The notes under the pieces are model-generated. The model saw nothing but the letters and a program-made list of their open reading frames with translations. It made no database searches and had not been told where the DNA came from. The position numbers and the translations under genes are program-made. Shown in pieces: positions 31,183 to 43,899 of a stretch of DNA of 64,000 bases. Numbering within the stretch: the first letter of the stretch is position 1; every line of letters begins with the position of its first letter. This DNA comes from Cycas panzhihuaensis (taxonomy: Eukaryota > Cycadophyta), in NCBI GenBank assembly GCA_023213395.1, contig CM041465.1, positions 105,097,741 to 105,161,740 on the forward strand. The letters are read 5' to 3'.

Positions 31183-34100
31183 TAGAATCGCACTTATGGG
31201 GGGGAGGGGCAGATAACCACACTTGGTAAAGATTAAACCAACCAACAAAGGGTTTCAAGGCTAAGGATCTATTGAGCTAGTGAAGGAAATCACCCACAAA
31301 GGGCATCCATATGTCAGAATGCAAGTTCAGGACTCACAAATGGTGCATAAACCTCTTTAAGGCAACTCTATCTTGATTGGGAGTGATAAAGAGATGAGGG
31401 ATATCCTCAGTTTCCCAAGTAACCTCAAAAGATAGGCCTTCCCGCCCTTGGATGGCCGAAGGAGGGAGGAGATGACAGGTGAGGGAATGACTCCTCACAT
31501 GAAAAGAGGATATGAGAGGTGGTTCTATATAGGAAATAAGGGTGGTATGCACTCATAAAAGATTAGGAAGTGGTCAATCCTATGGGTGTGGAACTGGCCT
31601 GAAGGTCACGCTAGGGTGGCCTAGCTACAATAAATGAAACAACAACCAAAGGAAAAGGGGAGCCTTGAAAGGGGGATACCCTTAAGGTGCTACACCTAAG
31701 ATGGTATTAGGAGTGTGAGTTGTTAATAGAAATTTTTAAATACTTTTGCATGTGGGTCACTATACAAAGTGTGTATTGATGAGGTTGTGTATGCAATAAT
31801 GTGTTCTTGTGTGCAAGAGAGTTCTTTTAGAAAGAAAGGAAAAGAATATTATAAAAACCCACTCATTCACTCACACAAGCATATCCTCACTCTCATTAAC
31901 TTTCAAACGTGAAAGGAGGAGAACTAACAAGGAAGCTATGTGCGATGTAGGGCATATGCAAGCGATTCAAGTTCAACTAATCGTGTAACAAATAGATGTG
32001 TAATAAATATGATCCTTATCTCATGCACTTTGTCAAATAAGAAAGTAGGCTAACTAAGTGTAAATGATATGTGCAAATTTCCTTTCTTTTCTTTTCCTTT
32101 AAGTGATATATGGGGGCAAAGGAAGGGAAGCGAGAGAAAGAGGACTAAAGGGAAGTGGGAGGCATACCTGAGACCTAGGCGGCTGAAGGAGCGCTACCCC
32201 TTGTCATATTCGCTTTCCTCATGCTACTCCCAACTACAGACGGTTTGACAGAGTGGTGCCACCAAAGAAGGGTAGGGCTTCCTTACCTTCCTCAAATCTA
32301 AAGGAAAATGGAAGAGGTGTAACAGGAGGACTCAAATGAAATAGCAATCAGAAAGGCAAGAACGTACTTGGATTGGAATGTCCTTCTTCCTCTCCACACA
32401 TACCAAGAAGAGAACCTGTAACTAAGCAACGTTTGCCCTTTCCCACGGGGTAGCAAAAACACAAGGGATATATATGCAATATATAGAATAATATGATGTG
32501 AACTATCTAAGTCAAAGAAACTTTTGTAACATAAGACTAACTCTCAGCTCCTTTTTATGCTAACTTGCGAATAATATGAAAAAGGGGCTTGGAGGAGAAA
32601 GGGTGCAGGTAGCCTCAAAATGGCTAACCCTCCCAGGTCTATGATACTCCATGCTATATAAGTACCAAAGTGGTAAAGTAGGGAAAATGTAACAAAACCT
32701 TGAGATGTAAACAACATATTACGAGTAAAATTGCATGTGTTGTCAATGTTACAAAAGCTGCAAAGTGCAACTTTTGCAACCTCAACCTAACCTAACACCA
32801 AGTGACGAGTAGGGTATGGTTTGCGGCTGTAATCCTACTTGTGTAAGGTCTTCAAAGCTAAGAACAATCATAACAATAGGTTGAATATGCTGCTACTAGC
32901 AATGACCTCCCTTCAAATAACCCTTTAGAAGCCCAAGGGAAGCACAGAGGAGGAAGAGGTAGGGAGAAAAGGGGAATACCCTTAAGGAGAAGGCTCATTG
33001 GGTGCAGAACCCTACCTTTTCTCCTTTCACTCTCATTGGAAGCCTCTTCGTTGCTACCTCCTTAGAAAAACTAGGGAAGAGGTAGAAGGAAACAATGAAT
33101 AAACGAGAAAGGAAGGGTTTGCCTCCTGTTTACAATAGAAAAACTAGAGAAAGAAAGTGTTGTAGAAATTATACAAACAACTTTTACAAAATTTAAAAGA
33201 GGGAAAGTAAAATAAAGGATGGTGAGCACCTGTTATGTGTAGATTAGGGGTAGATCTACCTAGAAAATAAGAGAAAAAGGAATGCCTTATGGGGTTTACA
33301 GGTGAAACCCCAAAGGAGCAACAAACTAAAGATAAAACTAGAATAAGATAAAAGATTTGTGCTTGACGAAGTACTTAGAGAGCGTTCTTCCTTTAGTTAG
33401 CCATGTTGTAGGGTTGCTACTACAGATCTAGAACTATAGAGGACTGGTATCAGGCTGGGAAGTTGGTGTGTCAGACTTGTATTATTGCAAAGCATTTCTA
33501 TAGAAAGGTCTCAAGAGTGAGTGAGAGAGAGTTGGAGAGAATAGAAGAGGAAGAAATAAGGGCTTTTTTGGGTTTTTAAATCCAACCCTAGCTCAATTGA
33601 GTGATTAGGATTCGTCTTGGGCTAAGAATACATCTCTACCATATGGCAATTTTGCAATAAATGTGAAATTAGCCATGGCAAATTTTAAAAGAATAATGTG
33701 TGACAGTCACCCCATGATAAACTTTGTGGTACTATGAAGTTTGCAGTGGTACCACTATGTTTATCACGGTGCGATAGAAACATAAGCAAAAAGAAACTTG
33801 GGAGCTCAGAAAATGGGTTACTTTAGGCCTAGAGGGGCATGGCACTCTGTCTAAGTGGCAGGGGATAGTCATGGGACCAAAGGAACCTATGATAGGAGAA
33901 ATACCAAAGGTGAGAAGCTCCCAAAAAGTTAATAAATAAGTGAAGAGACACTAACCATGCCTAGGCAAGGTACTAGAGGTTGAGGTATTCTGAATGAGCA
34001 ATCTGATTGGGCTACGGGGGCCAACTAGTACTTGGGCACAACATGGAGACATGGAGGAGGGTTGTGGAGCACCATGGGATGTATATCCCTAGATCGTCAT

Positions 34101-34293
34101 AGGCTAAAGTGGTATAATGAAACATAATCAAGCAACAGATGCATAATGGTCATGTAATAAACCAAACAATCATATAATATAGAAAAGATGCTTTAATTTA
34201 CCTTTCTTAGAATTAACAAAGGCAAGGGATAGAAGTGTACCTATACTTACTTGAGTCAACTTGCCTATGTCTATTCCCAGTAGTTGAGAAACA
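31183..34293 (-). repeat. 3' LTR of Tat-like element G
   Basis: About 3.1 kb. Plus-strand left edge near TAGAATCGCACTTATGG (decayed from TGAAATGCTCGCTACGG), right edge TTGAGAAACA. The TATA-like TTTAAAAA lies on the minus strand near 33568-33582, about 713 bp from the LTR start. A polypurine tract and accessory module follow at 34294, so this is a 3' LTR. CpG-poor, hence old. The left edge is accurate to perhaps 10 bp. Confidence 0.72.
33707..33773 (-). repeat. Inverted repeat in the U3 of LTR G
   Basis: CACCCCATGATAAAC near the left end pairs imperfectly with GTTTATCACGGTG at the right end, with TGGTAC and GTACCA between. Same position and motif set as 29245-29308. Confidence 0.5.
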
Positions 34294-35093
34294 CTACCCT
34301 CTTAGCAATAGAGCCTCACTACTTGGAAGTATAACACAATGGCAAAGGCTGGCAACAAAATGTTAACAATATATATATGCACAACAAATATGACGATGAT
34401 ATGAGCCAAGGGTAATAGTGAGTGTTGTGGTGGGATTCATGGACAGGGAGATGAGGGAGAGACAATATAGAGGCTGCCTACATGTCACCCTAAAGTCAAC
34501 AGGTAGAGAAAATGGATGGGGGGATGCCCCCATCGTATAAATGCAACACAAATAGTGGTGAAGATCATAGATGGGATCAAACCGATTCTACAAACGGAAT
34601 GTTATACACATAGGAGAGTAAGGAAGGGAAAGATTCTATACCTGAGGTGGCACGAATGATAAGGTGAGGAGAACAAGCCTGGTGGTCACCATAGTTTAAC
34701 CTCATCAGTGGCCAACTTTCAGAGGTATGAATAGATCACAATATGGGAGAGTGGGATGACTTGGAACTTGGGCACAGGAGAGGCCGAATAGGTCCCTCAA
34801 GGAGGGGGAGGCAATGCTCGAGGATGAGGTAGATGAGGCCATCTGCCTCAATGTTGCAGTCCTGAGGGATATGTCAGATATTAATGGAAGAGAAATACAA
34901 CAAAAGAGACCTAGTGGTTGAGGCAAGGGCCCTTAGGTGTGGGCAACGCACCTGGTAGACCTGGGTGAGGTGAGATACCACAACCTTAGAGTTACAAAGG
35001 AGGGTGATGGGTCTGCAGTAGAAGCAGAGTGCATCAGTTAGGGCTTCAATAATGACTATGTATTCATCTTCATTATTGATGGCTTCAGGAAGG
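34294..35093 (-). mobile_element. Element G internal fragment next to its 3' LTR
   Basis: Holds the polypurine tract AAGAGGGTAG (34294-34303), the usual 3' spacer, and part of the free-standing RNase HI. It ends where the 5' LTR of element C begins at 35094. The rest of G should lie to the right of C and D, outside this window. Confidence 0.75.
34736..35093 (-). pseudogene. Free-standing RNase HI of element G, 5' end cut off by element C
   Basis: The best comparison copy for the accessory RNase H. It reads PEAINNEDEYIVIIEALTDAL, keeping the Glu that is Lys in copies B and D. The VYQV block is followed by Arg (CGT) where B and D have TGA. The third catalytic position reads LLCNSKVVV, Asn in place of Asp. 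One TGA lies in the block before HIPQDCNIEADGL, where the last catalytic Asp is kept. The N-terminal third with the first Asp is lost through the insertion of C at 35094. Confidence 0.75.
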
Positions 35094-38000
35094 TGTTTCC
35101 CAGCTACTAGGAATGGGTTTTGCTGAGTTGACTTAGGTAAGTGTAGGTATACTTCTATCCTTTGTCTTTGTCACTTCTTTAGAAAGGTAAATCAAAGCAT
35201 CTATTTTTCACTACATGATTGATTGATATATTTGAGTGATTACCTTGCATCTACTGCCTAATCATATTTCTTGACACTATTCTAGCCTATGACGATTGTG
35301 GGACATGTATCCCAATGGCACTCCACAACCCTCCTATGCACCTCCAGGTTGTCCCAAGTACTGACTAGTCTGTGTGATCCATTCACACCTCCCATTGCCA
35401 CATCACAACTTTTAGCATCTTACTAGGTGTGATTGGTATATTTTTATCCATTTGCCAACTTCTTGGGAACCCTATCTCTTTGGTGCTCCATCCAACATAG
35501 GTCATTTCTCCCTCATGACTGTCCTCAGCCATCTAGATAGAGGGTTAGGCCCTCTTAGGCCTAGGGTACCTTCTTTTTGGGCTCTCAGCTCTCTCTCCTC
35601 TTTATATTTCTTATGCTATCACTGCACTGCGACAAATATCATGGTACCACAGTAAACTTCACGATACTGCGAAGTTTGTCGTAGGGTGACTATCACAAGA
35701 TATTTTTTAATATTTTCCATGGAAAGTTTCACATTTATTATGAAATTGCCATGTGGCTAAGTCACATCCTAAGTCCTAGCTTAATCCTAATTGTCTAATT
35801 AAGCTAGGGTTAGGTATAAAACCCAAAAAAGACTTCATTTTCTCCCTCTTCCTCCATCTTTTCTTCACTCCTCTTTCACTTTCACAGGGGATTTTTTGGA
35901 GGAGCATCGTGCAACATCTAGCACGCATGTGTCCCAGCCTGAGATCAGCCCTCTACAGCTTAGATATGTGGTAGTAGGCCTAAGACAAAGCTTCTCCAAG
36001 CAAGGATGTACTCCAAGACTCACTTCCACATACAAGCATCATGTTTCACCAAGTTCTCCTTTAGGTTTCATAGCCTACATAGGAATCCACCTACAAACCT
36101 CATAGGACTACCTTCCTCTACCATTCTCTCATGCAAATCTGCTACCAATCTACCCATAGTAGGTACTATTTTATTTATACTTCATTTTGTTCCTTTTAGT
36201 CTCCCTAAGAGAGATTAGAATACCCTGTATATCTTTCTTTTCTCAAATTTTCCATTAAGTATAGGAGGCATTCACTCTGTTTGTTCCTTGTCTGTCCTCC
36301 CTACCTTCCTGCTCTCTCTTGGTTTCTCTAAGGAGGCTGTGAGGAGAGGGCCCAAAAGGAGGAGAGAAAGGAGCTAAGGCAAGTTTCACACTAACAAGGT
36401 CTACTCCTCAAGGGCAACCCGTTTCTCCCCTTTTCCTCTTCCTCTTTTGTGCCTCCCTTGGGCTACATTAGAGCTCTTGGAAGAGAGGCCATCATTGGTA
36501 TCACCATACACAACCCCTTCCTATGCTGGTTCAAGCCCTAGGTGTCTTACATCGACATAGTTTCCATCCCTTAGTCATACCATATACCACTTTTAGGTGT
36601 TGGCTTAGCCTTAAGTTACAAATGTTGCACATCACAACCCTTGCAACATCGACAATATTTACAACCTTTGTGCAACCTATCTCCTGTACTTTTTACTGCT
36701 ATTAGACTGTCTAGATCTTCTATTTATGTGCTTAGATAGTGTGGAGGTGTGTGCATTGGAGGGTTAGCCATTTTGAGGCTAACCATCCCTGCCCTTTTAT
36801 CTTGTCTTGCTTGCATTGAGGTTGGAGATTGTTTTTCTAAATAAAAGTTTACTTTGATTGAAGTACTTTACTTGCATTCATTTGTGCACTTTGCATACAT
36901 ATATATACATATATACTTGGCATCTTAGCAACCCCTTGGGAAAGGGGGGAGTACTCTTTGATTACAGGTTCGCTACATTGTGTACGGAGAAGAAAGAAAC
37001 CCATCAATCCAGGTATATCTCCTTCATTATTTTCCCTTGTCATTTTTGTCTTTAGCATAGTCCTGTCCTTTGTTTTTTTTGTCTCTTCCTTTTACTTCAG
37101 GGAAGGTAAGGAAGCTCTAACACCATTTCTCTATGCTGCCCACATGTGGGGAAAGGAAAAGGGAAGCACATGCGATATAAGAGAATGTCCTTATTCAGCT
37201 ACGCAGTCCTCCAGGTACGCCATTCTTTTCTCTTCATAGCTCTTTTCCTTTTTGTCTTAAGCTTATTTGTTTGCATAGGTGAAAATAAAAGGAAAAAGAG
37301 AAAAGAAACAAGTTTGCATCTAATACTTGCATATGCACGCTATGCTCCCACTTCTAGGAAAGACCATGAGATAGGAACCATATCCTTTCACTTTCTTGCT
37401 TGATTGCATGCATTTCTTCTTGGCCTTATATCTTTTGCATGCATGTTTGCACTTGATTGGCTTGCCTCCTTTACTCATTTTTCTCTCATTAGAAACAAAG
37501 AGAGAGTGAGATTTTACACTTGAGAGTAAATGAGAGTGTATTTACTATTTTCTTATAGTTCTTGTCTCTTGTTTGCAACAAACATAGCAACCTATACATC
37601 ACTTCATCATCACACATAGAAGGTCAAAGCCCTTCACACATAAGACAACGTAAGCCTCTTCCGTCATTGCCTCTTATCGCCAAAACTCACTTTGGGTGGG
37701 TTAGCCTAAAGAGGAATTTTCCTCTAGAACGTCCTTTTCTAACCCCATCATACCTACACTAGTTAGGTAGCCTTTACATCTTCTCCTTTGGGTTAGTCTC
37801 ACATGTGAGGTTAACACTATTCTTACAAGTGTGTACCTCTCGCATCACTCATCTGAATACATCCCATCCATATCCCTCTACTCTTCGTGAGGATTCATTC
37901 CCTCATTCGGTCTTCCCTCCCCCTTTTGGCTATCCAAGGGTAGGAGGACTTGCTTCTTGAGGTTACTGGGGAAACCAAGGATTTCCCTCTCTCTTTCTAC

Positions 38001-38193
38001 CCTTAGAACCACAACCGAGTTACCCAGAGGGGAGTTGTATGCCATTCGTGGGTCCTGAACTTGCATTCCGATGCACGGACACCCTATGCAGGTGATTTCT
38101 CTCACTTTCCAGATTGAGTCTATATTCTAGAGCTCTCTGTTGATTAGCCTAATCTTAACCAAGTATTGTTACCATCCCATAGATGTGATTCCA
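35094..38193 (+). repeat. 5' LTR of element C
   Basis: 3,100 bp from TGTTTCCCAGCTACTAGG to GTGATTCCA, next to the primer site. TATA box at 35815-35821. The U3 motif GGTACCACAGTAAACTTC is near 35643-35660, within the inverted pair GCGACAAA (35629) and TTTGTCGT (35677). No gene; it only holds chance frames. Confidence 0.85.
35815..35821 (+). promoter_or_regulatory. TATA box of element C 5' LTR
   Basis: TATAAAA in GGTTAGGTATAAAACCC, 721 bp from the LTR start, followed by a pyrimidine-rich start region (CTCCCTCTTCCTCC). The distance matches the TATA-like boxes of the other LTRs (about 645-720 bp). Confidence 0.6.
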
Positions 38194-38194
38194 T

Positions 38195-38212
38195 TGGTGA
38201 CCACACTGGGGA
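38195..38212 (+). other. Primer binding site of element C
   Basis: TGGTGACCACACTGGGGA, one base from the LTR end. It differs from the A/D site by two transitions. Confidence 0.75.
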
Positions 38213-38355
38213 CCCGCCAGTAAAGGAATCATTCTTTCCTCCTTCCTGTTGATTCTACTTCCTCTTGGTAGCTCTCCCTTTTGGTTTTGTTGGGTAGCCC
38301 CCAACGTGTACACTGCTTTATCTCTCATTTCTTCCAACTAATAGGTATAACTTAT

Positions 38356-40320
38356 ATGTGATGATTCTCACGTCGCTTATGAGGTCTACCTCTGCTATTA
38401 GAAGACTCCTCATATCACTCCCTTCCTACATCAGATCTCGATTCAATTATGGAGGGATCTCTCTCAGATTGGGCATATCATGCTTATATGTCTGATTCAC
38501 TTGAGCTTTCTACTTCCTTCTAAGGTTTTGCCTAAGGGAGTGAAGATACTATCTTTTATCTGGGTGACCTACAACACCTACAACCCTACCATCTCTCTAC
38601 TCATGAAGTAGAGCCTTCGTCCCCTCTAGAGTTTCGCCACCACAATTGTGACTCTCATGAGGATCGTCCTATGGGGTCCACTTTGTATGAGGTTCTGTCC
38701 ACCTCTTACGATCAGGCAGATACCCCTCTTGCCGATGTAGTAGAAGCCCTTAGCCAATGTTTCCAAGCTGCCCATCTCCAGCCACATATTAAGTGGTTCA
38801 AGAATGTCTTACGAAGCATTGTGCTTCCTTCTTCTATATTTTCCTTGCCTCGCTCATCCTATTTGACTTTCGTACCCACGATGAGCCTACCTCTCATTTC
38901 ATCCTCTTCTCCCCATGGTTTATGTTCCTTGGGGACTACCCAAGGCATGCCTTCTTCTCAACTTAGGTTGAGCATGCCCCCCTCTAGTCAAACGACTATT
39001 CCTCCTCTGACCATGGTCTATCCACCACCTTCTAGACCTAGGGGACTCACGTTCCCCTCTACTTCTAGTCGCATGGGGCCTGCCCCCACATACTCTCAAC
39101 ATTAGCTTAGGGACTCTTCTCTCTACGTGCCTCTTAGTTACACCTCTCAACCATGGGGACATGGTAAAGGGAATTCCTTTCCTACTTACAGGGTGGATCC
39201 TTTGCACCCATATAGGGTCGTACCACCCATAGGCGGCCCATATGGGTAAAACTCAGTCCCTCACCCCTCTTTTTTGTCATCCTATATTGCACCTCACATT
39301 GTGCCTTTGCAAGGAGGGCCAGCCCCCTCCCAAGGCATTTTCCCTCAAGATCTTTTCTAACAAAGACCATTTCCTCAAGGAGAGATGGGTCTGTCACACC
39401 CATATGCTCCTCTGTATGCCCCTTTGAATGTGGAATTCGTATCCTCTCACCAAATACTAGGGGGACAACACCCCCTTTCGAACCAAACCCTCCAAGGAGG
39501 ATTTGGGCAACCTTACCCACCTTCTCTTCCAGCTTCCATTGACCCTATGGTCCAGTCGAGGCCACACCCCTTTATGGACTATATGTTGATGCCCCTATCT
39601 GTCAAGGCACTAAGAACCAACTTACCACTTCACCCTCCTAAGGTCCCCAAATTTGATGGGACTTCATCACAGGACCCAACAGAGCATGTCTGTAGTTTTT
39701 CTATGGCATGCATCGATTATTGGGCCTATGACCACATTCTTATGAATTTTTTCCCATGATCCCTTCAAGGCGATACCCTCAAGTGGTTTTATCGCCTACC
39801 TATACATTCTATTTTTTCATTTCAACAGCTCGTGGATGAATTCATCAACTATTTTGATGTAGCCCATCCATTCGAGAATAGGATGAAAGCCCTTTTATCT
39901 CTTAAACAAGGTCACAATAAGATGAATCATGACTTTGTGAGACACTTCTATGACCTTCTTCATTCCACCAAGGTAACTCTACTTGAGGAGTTGACGAGGG
40001 ACCTCTTTGTCAATGCTCTTCACCTAGAAGTCAATGTCAAAGTCCTTAAAATGGGGGCGACTACGTGCGACTCCATCATAGCCAAGTGCTTAGTGCTTGA
40101 GGCCATTGAGATCTAAGCCAAACTCAAGAAGCCTCTAAAGCCCTCATAATGACGTGAGATACCTCAATCACCCTAAGAGGCCAAAATCCAATAGCCCGAC
40201 AGGTCTTCTTCTCATCCTACCAAGAAGACCTTAGATCCTCTCGCTTCTGCCATGCATTCATTCGAACGTACTATGAAGGACCTCAAACTCTAAGCTCCTT
40301 CATCCCCTACCTCGCATAAG
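38356..40320 (+). pseudogene. Gag of element C
   Basis: The frame starts at ATG 38356, where the next two codons are TGA TGA, against CGA CGT in D. Gag segments at 38671, 39385 and 39832 are all in the frame of this ATG. They include QPHIKWFKNVLRSIV, PKFDGTSSQDPTEHVCSFSMACIDYWAYDHILMNF and VDEFINYFDVAHPFENRMKALLSLKQGHNKMNHDF. The zinc finger is near 40420-40470 (CSIHEECFH, then TAA). Interruptions are almost all stop codons explained by C-to-T or G-to-A changes. Confidence 0.8.
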
Positions 40321-40949
40321 CCAGTCTACCAAGCTTCCTAAGTCACTCACTCTAAGGGTGGTAACACCTAGTCTTCTCATGCAAGGAAACTCGATTCCTC
40401 CCTTGAAAAGAAGTGGTGTTCCATCCATGAAGAGTGCTTCCATTAAGATTCACAATGCTGGGCCCAACACCCTAGAGCTACCCCACAGTATGATTCTTCT
40501 CCCAAATGGGTGTCTAGGCCTAACTTAGATTAGCCCATCCATAGAGATCCCTTCCCTAAACATGGGGAACGTGATCGCACTAACTAATAAAAGAATAGTT
40601 GAAATAGGGGAAGATCTCCAAACCCTCGCCCTTCACAAGCCAAAGGGAAGAGTGTGAGGAATCTGCCATCTTCCTCTGATTCTCCTAATTGTTGTACTCC
40701 TTCACCTTCTCGCTCTTAAAACAAGGGAAAGAAGGTTATTTTGATGCTTGAGACTACTCTATTGGATACCCTAACCTAGTCTCAAGAAGTTAAAGAGGTG
40801 AACAATGCCTCTTCATCTACACCTCACCTTAACCCTCTTTTGGAAACCTCTCTTCTGGAAGTCCTTGCACTCCCCAAGACCATTCCCATGCGTTTTAGTC
40901 GCTATGACTTTTGAAGGGCTCTTCCCTAACCTATCGCAAAGGGGAAGCC

Positions 40950-41460
40950 TTCCTCCATTGTCTACAAACTCCATACCGTGGTTGCCAAAATGCCTATAAT
41001 GGATGTCTTGAGGAGCTACCTCGAACAATATATGATTTTCCTGGAATCCTTAGGATTAGGTGACGCATCCATCCATATCTTAGGTGTTACCCCAAGTCAT
41101 GAATTCGTCATCTCTTTTGATCTTAAGGACCTTCCTCCTACTAGTGAAAGGGAGCGCTAATGGTATTTCCCCTTCACCATAACCATTGATACTCCCAATT
41201 GCACTTTACGGAGAACTGTTGTTGATAATGGTTCTTTCATTAATGTTATGCCCTTGTATGTCATGCAAGAGCTTGGAATATCAACCCTGAAGCCGATTCC
41301 ATGGTGGTGTCAAGGTTATAATGGTAGCAAAAAGACACCCTTGGGATCATTGTCCATCCCTTTTACTCTCGAGGATAAGATTGTCCTCATCGATATTATA
41401 GTTCTTAACATCGACATCGACTACAATCTTTTGTTGGGACGCCCATGGCTTGACTAAATG
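40950..41460 (+). pseudogene. Protease of element C
   Basis: In the same frame as gag. MPIMDVLRSYLEQYMIFLESLGLGDASIHILGVTPSHEF precedes the protease. The active site near 41218-41235 reads RRTVVDNGSFINVMP. It is followed by MQELGISTLKPIPWW and ILIDIIVLNIDIDYNLLLGRPWLD, the closing strand of the fold. One TAA near 41158 interrupts it. The DNGS active site is shared with the other copies. Confidence 0.75.
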
Positions 41461-42420
41461 GAAGCAGTGTGCTTGTCTCGATGGGGACAACTTAAGTTCA
41501 TCCATGAGGGGTGAATGAGAGTTGTCTCCTAGGAGCCTCCTCCCACTAAGCAACTTCGCCAACCTCGTCAAGCAGTTTATGGTCAAGTAAATGGTGACAA
41601 AGACCTTTCTACCCATGCTTCTGCTTGATTCATTGACATATCTAATCCATCCCCTTTGGAAGAAGACCCTTCACTTTTTTCTTCCAACCTCACATACTTT
41701 ACCCCTATTGTAGTCGAAAGCTATGGGTATCTCGCCATACTTAGCGACGACTAGTCCAATGGCGAGGATGAGGATTTCCCTCATCCCATCTCTCTCCTAG
41801 GCATGAGTAGGGGGTACTTCCTTCATTCCAGGTCCTGATTTGGAACCCCCATTGTTGAAGAAACTAACTCTTCCTTTGTGTCTCATGTTATCACTCTAGT
41901 CGACGAGGTGATTCTTGTGTCTCCCTCTTCGTCACCCCCTGTGGGCAATGAAGCCAAGGAGTCTCCTATTGTTCCTTACAGGAGGACTCTTTTTGACTCT
42001 TCTAAAGAGTCCCTTGGGTATGTAAAGTGGTGTGTCAACTACCATCATCTGGCTACTTCTACTTCCTCTCTCTCCTCATCTTCTCAAGGTGTGGTCATCT
42101 ATGGGATGGACTACTTCGAGGATGGTGAGGCTTTTCTTGAGCATTTACTAGGCTCTGCGCCCAATCTCCCTTCTAGTCACCATAGGCTTAATCACCAGAA
42201 GGTCTTAGCTATTAGGTCTTCCCTTGCTAACCCAAATCTGTCTCCTATTCCACCCCTTCTCATTGACCGAGCCCCTTTTTACTTTGAGGAGGGGAATGCC
42301 ATGTGCATAGGGGCAACCTAGGACATAGTCCTTGCCCTAGGTAAGGTCATTAAGGTGGGAGTGGAATGCTCTCCTAACAAAATGAAGGAGTACACCCTTA
42401 TATTCTAGGAATTTCGAGAT
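41461..42420 (+). pseudogene. Protease-RT linker of element C
   Basis: The family linker, still in the frame of gag. The best stretch is 41878-42321, ending LLIDRAPFYFEEGNAMCIGAT, which aligns with 57402-58439 in D. Acidic and Ser/Pro-rich, with no recognised domain. Stops at several positions (for example TAG just after 42321). Confidence 0.65.
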
Positions 42421-43760
42421 GTCTTCACATGGGACTATTCTGATATAAAGGGGATAGACCCTCTGATCATTACCCACAACCTCATCACTATCTCGTGTGC
42501 TTGCCCTATGTGTCAAAAGCAGTACCCTCTTCACCCCAAGCTTTTAACTACTGTCAAGATGGAAGTTGAAAAAATCCTAAACGTGGAGTTGACCACTTCT
42601 ATCGATTACCCTAAGTGGGTGTCCAATAGTATCCCCATTGACAAAAAGAATAAGATAATTAGGATATGTGTTGATTTCTAAGACATCAACAATGCGTATC
42701 CCAAGGACAACTTCTCATTTCACTTCATCGATCAAATCATCGATTGAACTACCAGTTTCGAAGTCATGTTCTTGATGGATGGCTTCTCAGGCTATAACCA
42801 AATCTAGATTTCTTTTGAAGACCATCATAAGACAGCCTTCACCACCCCATGGGGCACCTTCACTTGTAAGATGATGCCCTTTGGGCTAAAGAATGTAGGT
42901 GCCACCTATCAAAGGTTGATGCAATTTATTTTTCATGACCTTATCAACAAATCTTTAGAGGTTTTCATGGACAATATGATGGGTCTCTCACGCATTAGAG
43001 CCCATCATCCTTCTAATTTGTGAGCCATCTTCACACGATGTTGCAAATACCATGTAAGCTTCAACCCTCTTAAATGTGTGTTTGATGTGATAGTTAGCAA
43101 ACTCCTTAGTTTCCTTATATCAAAATGAGGGATCGAAATTGACCTCGATAAGGTCAAGGCCATCCTTGACATGCTGCCTCCTAAAACCCAAGGATAGATC
43201 AAGTCGTTCTTAGGTAGGCTTGGATTTCTTAGGTGTTTCTTAGCAAATTTTGGTATAAATGCCAAACCTCTTACTAACCTACTAAAGAAGAGAGCCCCAT
43301 TCATCTAGTCTTCAAAGGCCCATCAAGCCTTCGAAGAACTCAAGGAAGCCCTTGCTTCTACCCCAACGTTGGTGCTTCCTCTCTTTGACAGGCCATTCAT
43401 TCTTTATACTTCAGCTACCGATGAGTCTTTGGGCATTATGTTAGCCCAATAAGATGATTCGGGATCCGAAAGGGCCATTTACTTCATCAGTCATACTCTC
43501 ATGGATGTTGAACTTAACTACTCCCTCACCGAGAAGGAGTGTCTCTCCTTGGTACATGCAACTAAGAAGTTTAGGTACTACTTACTCGAGAATACCACTC
43601 AAGTGATTATCTAATCCGTCCCCTAAGATATTTACTCACCTGACCTGACCTGACAAGTAGGACTGGCAAGTGGGCCATCCTCCTTCAAGAATTTGACCTC
43701 CAAATCATTAACAGGAAGTCAAAGAAAGGGATGGTGGTGGTTGAGCAACTCGCTGACACC
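42421..43760 (+). pseudogene. Reverse transcriptase and RNase H of element C
   Basis: Reverse transcriptase blocks: SIDYPKWVSNSIP, a VDF motif followed by TAA (42676), TTPWGTFTCKMMPFGLKN, and the active-site box at 42967 reading FMDNMMG. The second catalytic Asp has therefore become Asn, as in copy D. RNase H follows at about 43380-43760 (FDRPFILYTSATDESLGIM, AIYFISHTLMDVELNYSLTEKECLSLVHATKKF). The frame is that of the gag ATG up to about 43600. There a small deletion next to CCTGACCTGACCTGAC shifts it. Confidence 0.8.
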
Positions 43761-43899
43761 CCCATCCCAAACTCTTTCGATGTTCTTGTTGATGATTCTT
43801 TACCTGACGAGCCTATCTTGGTCATTCAGGATTCTCCTCCCCATCCACTTACTGATAGTGAGTGGTATGGAGACATTGTATAATACCTCGCTTAATAGC

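Noticed and set aside
22946-34293. A single giant LTR or one unknown element
   Set aside because: Distinct LTR edges at 22946, 25685, 26693, 29209, 29808, 30149 and 34293, with TATA-like boxes at fixed distance, show several separate LTRs.
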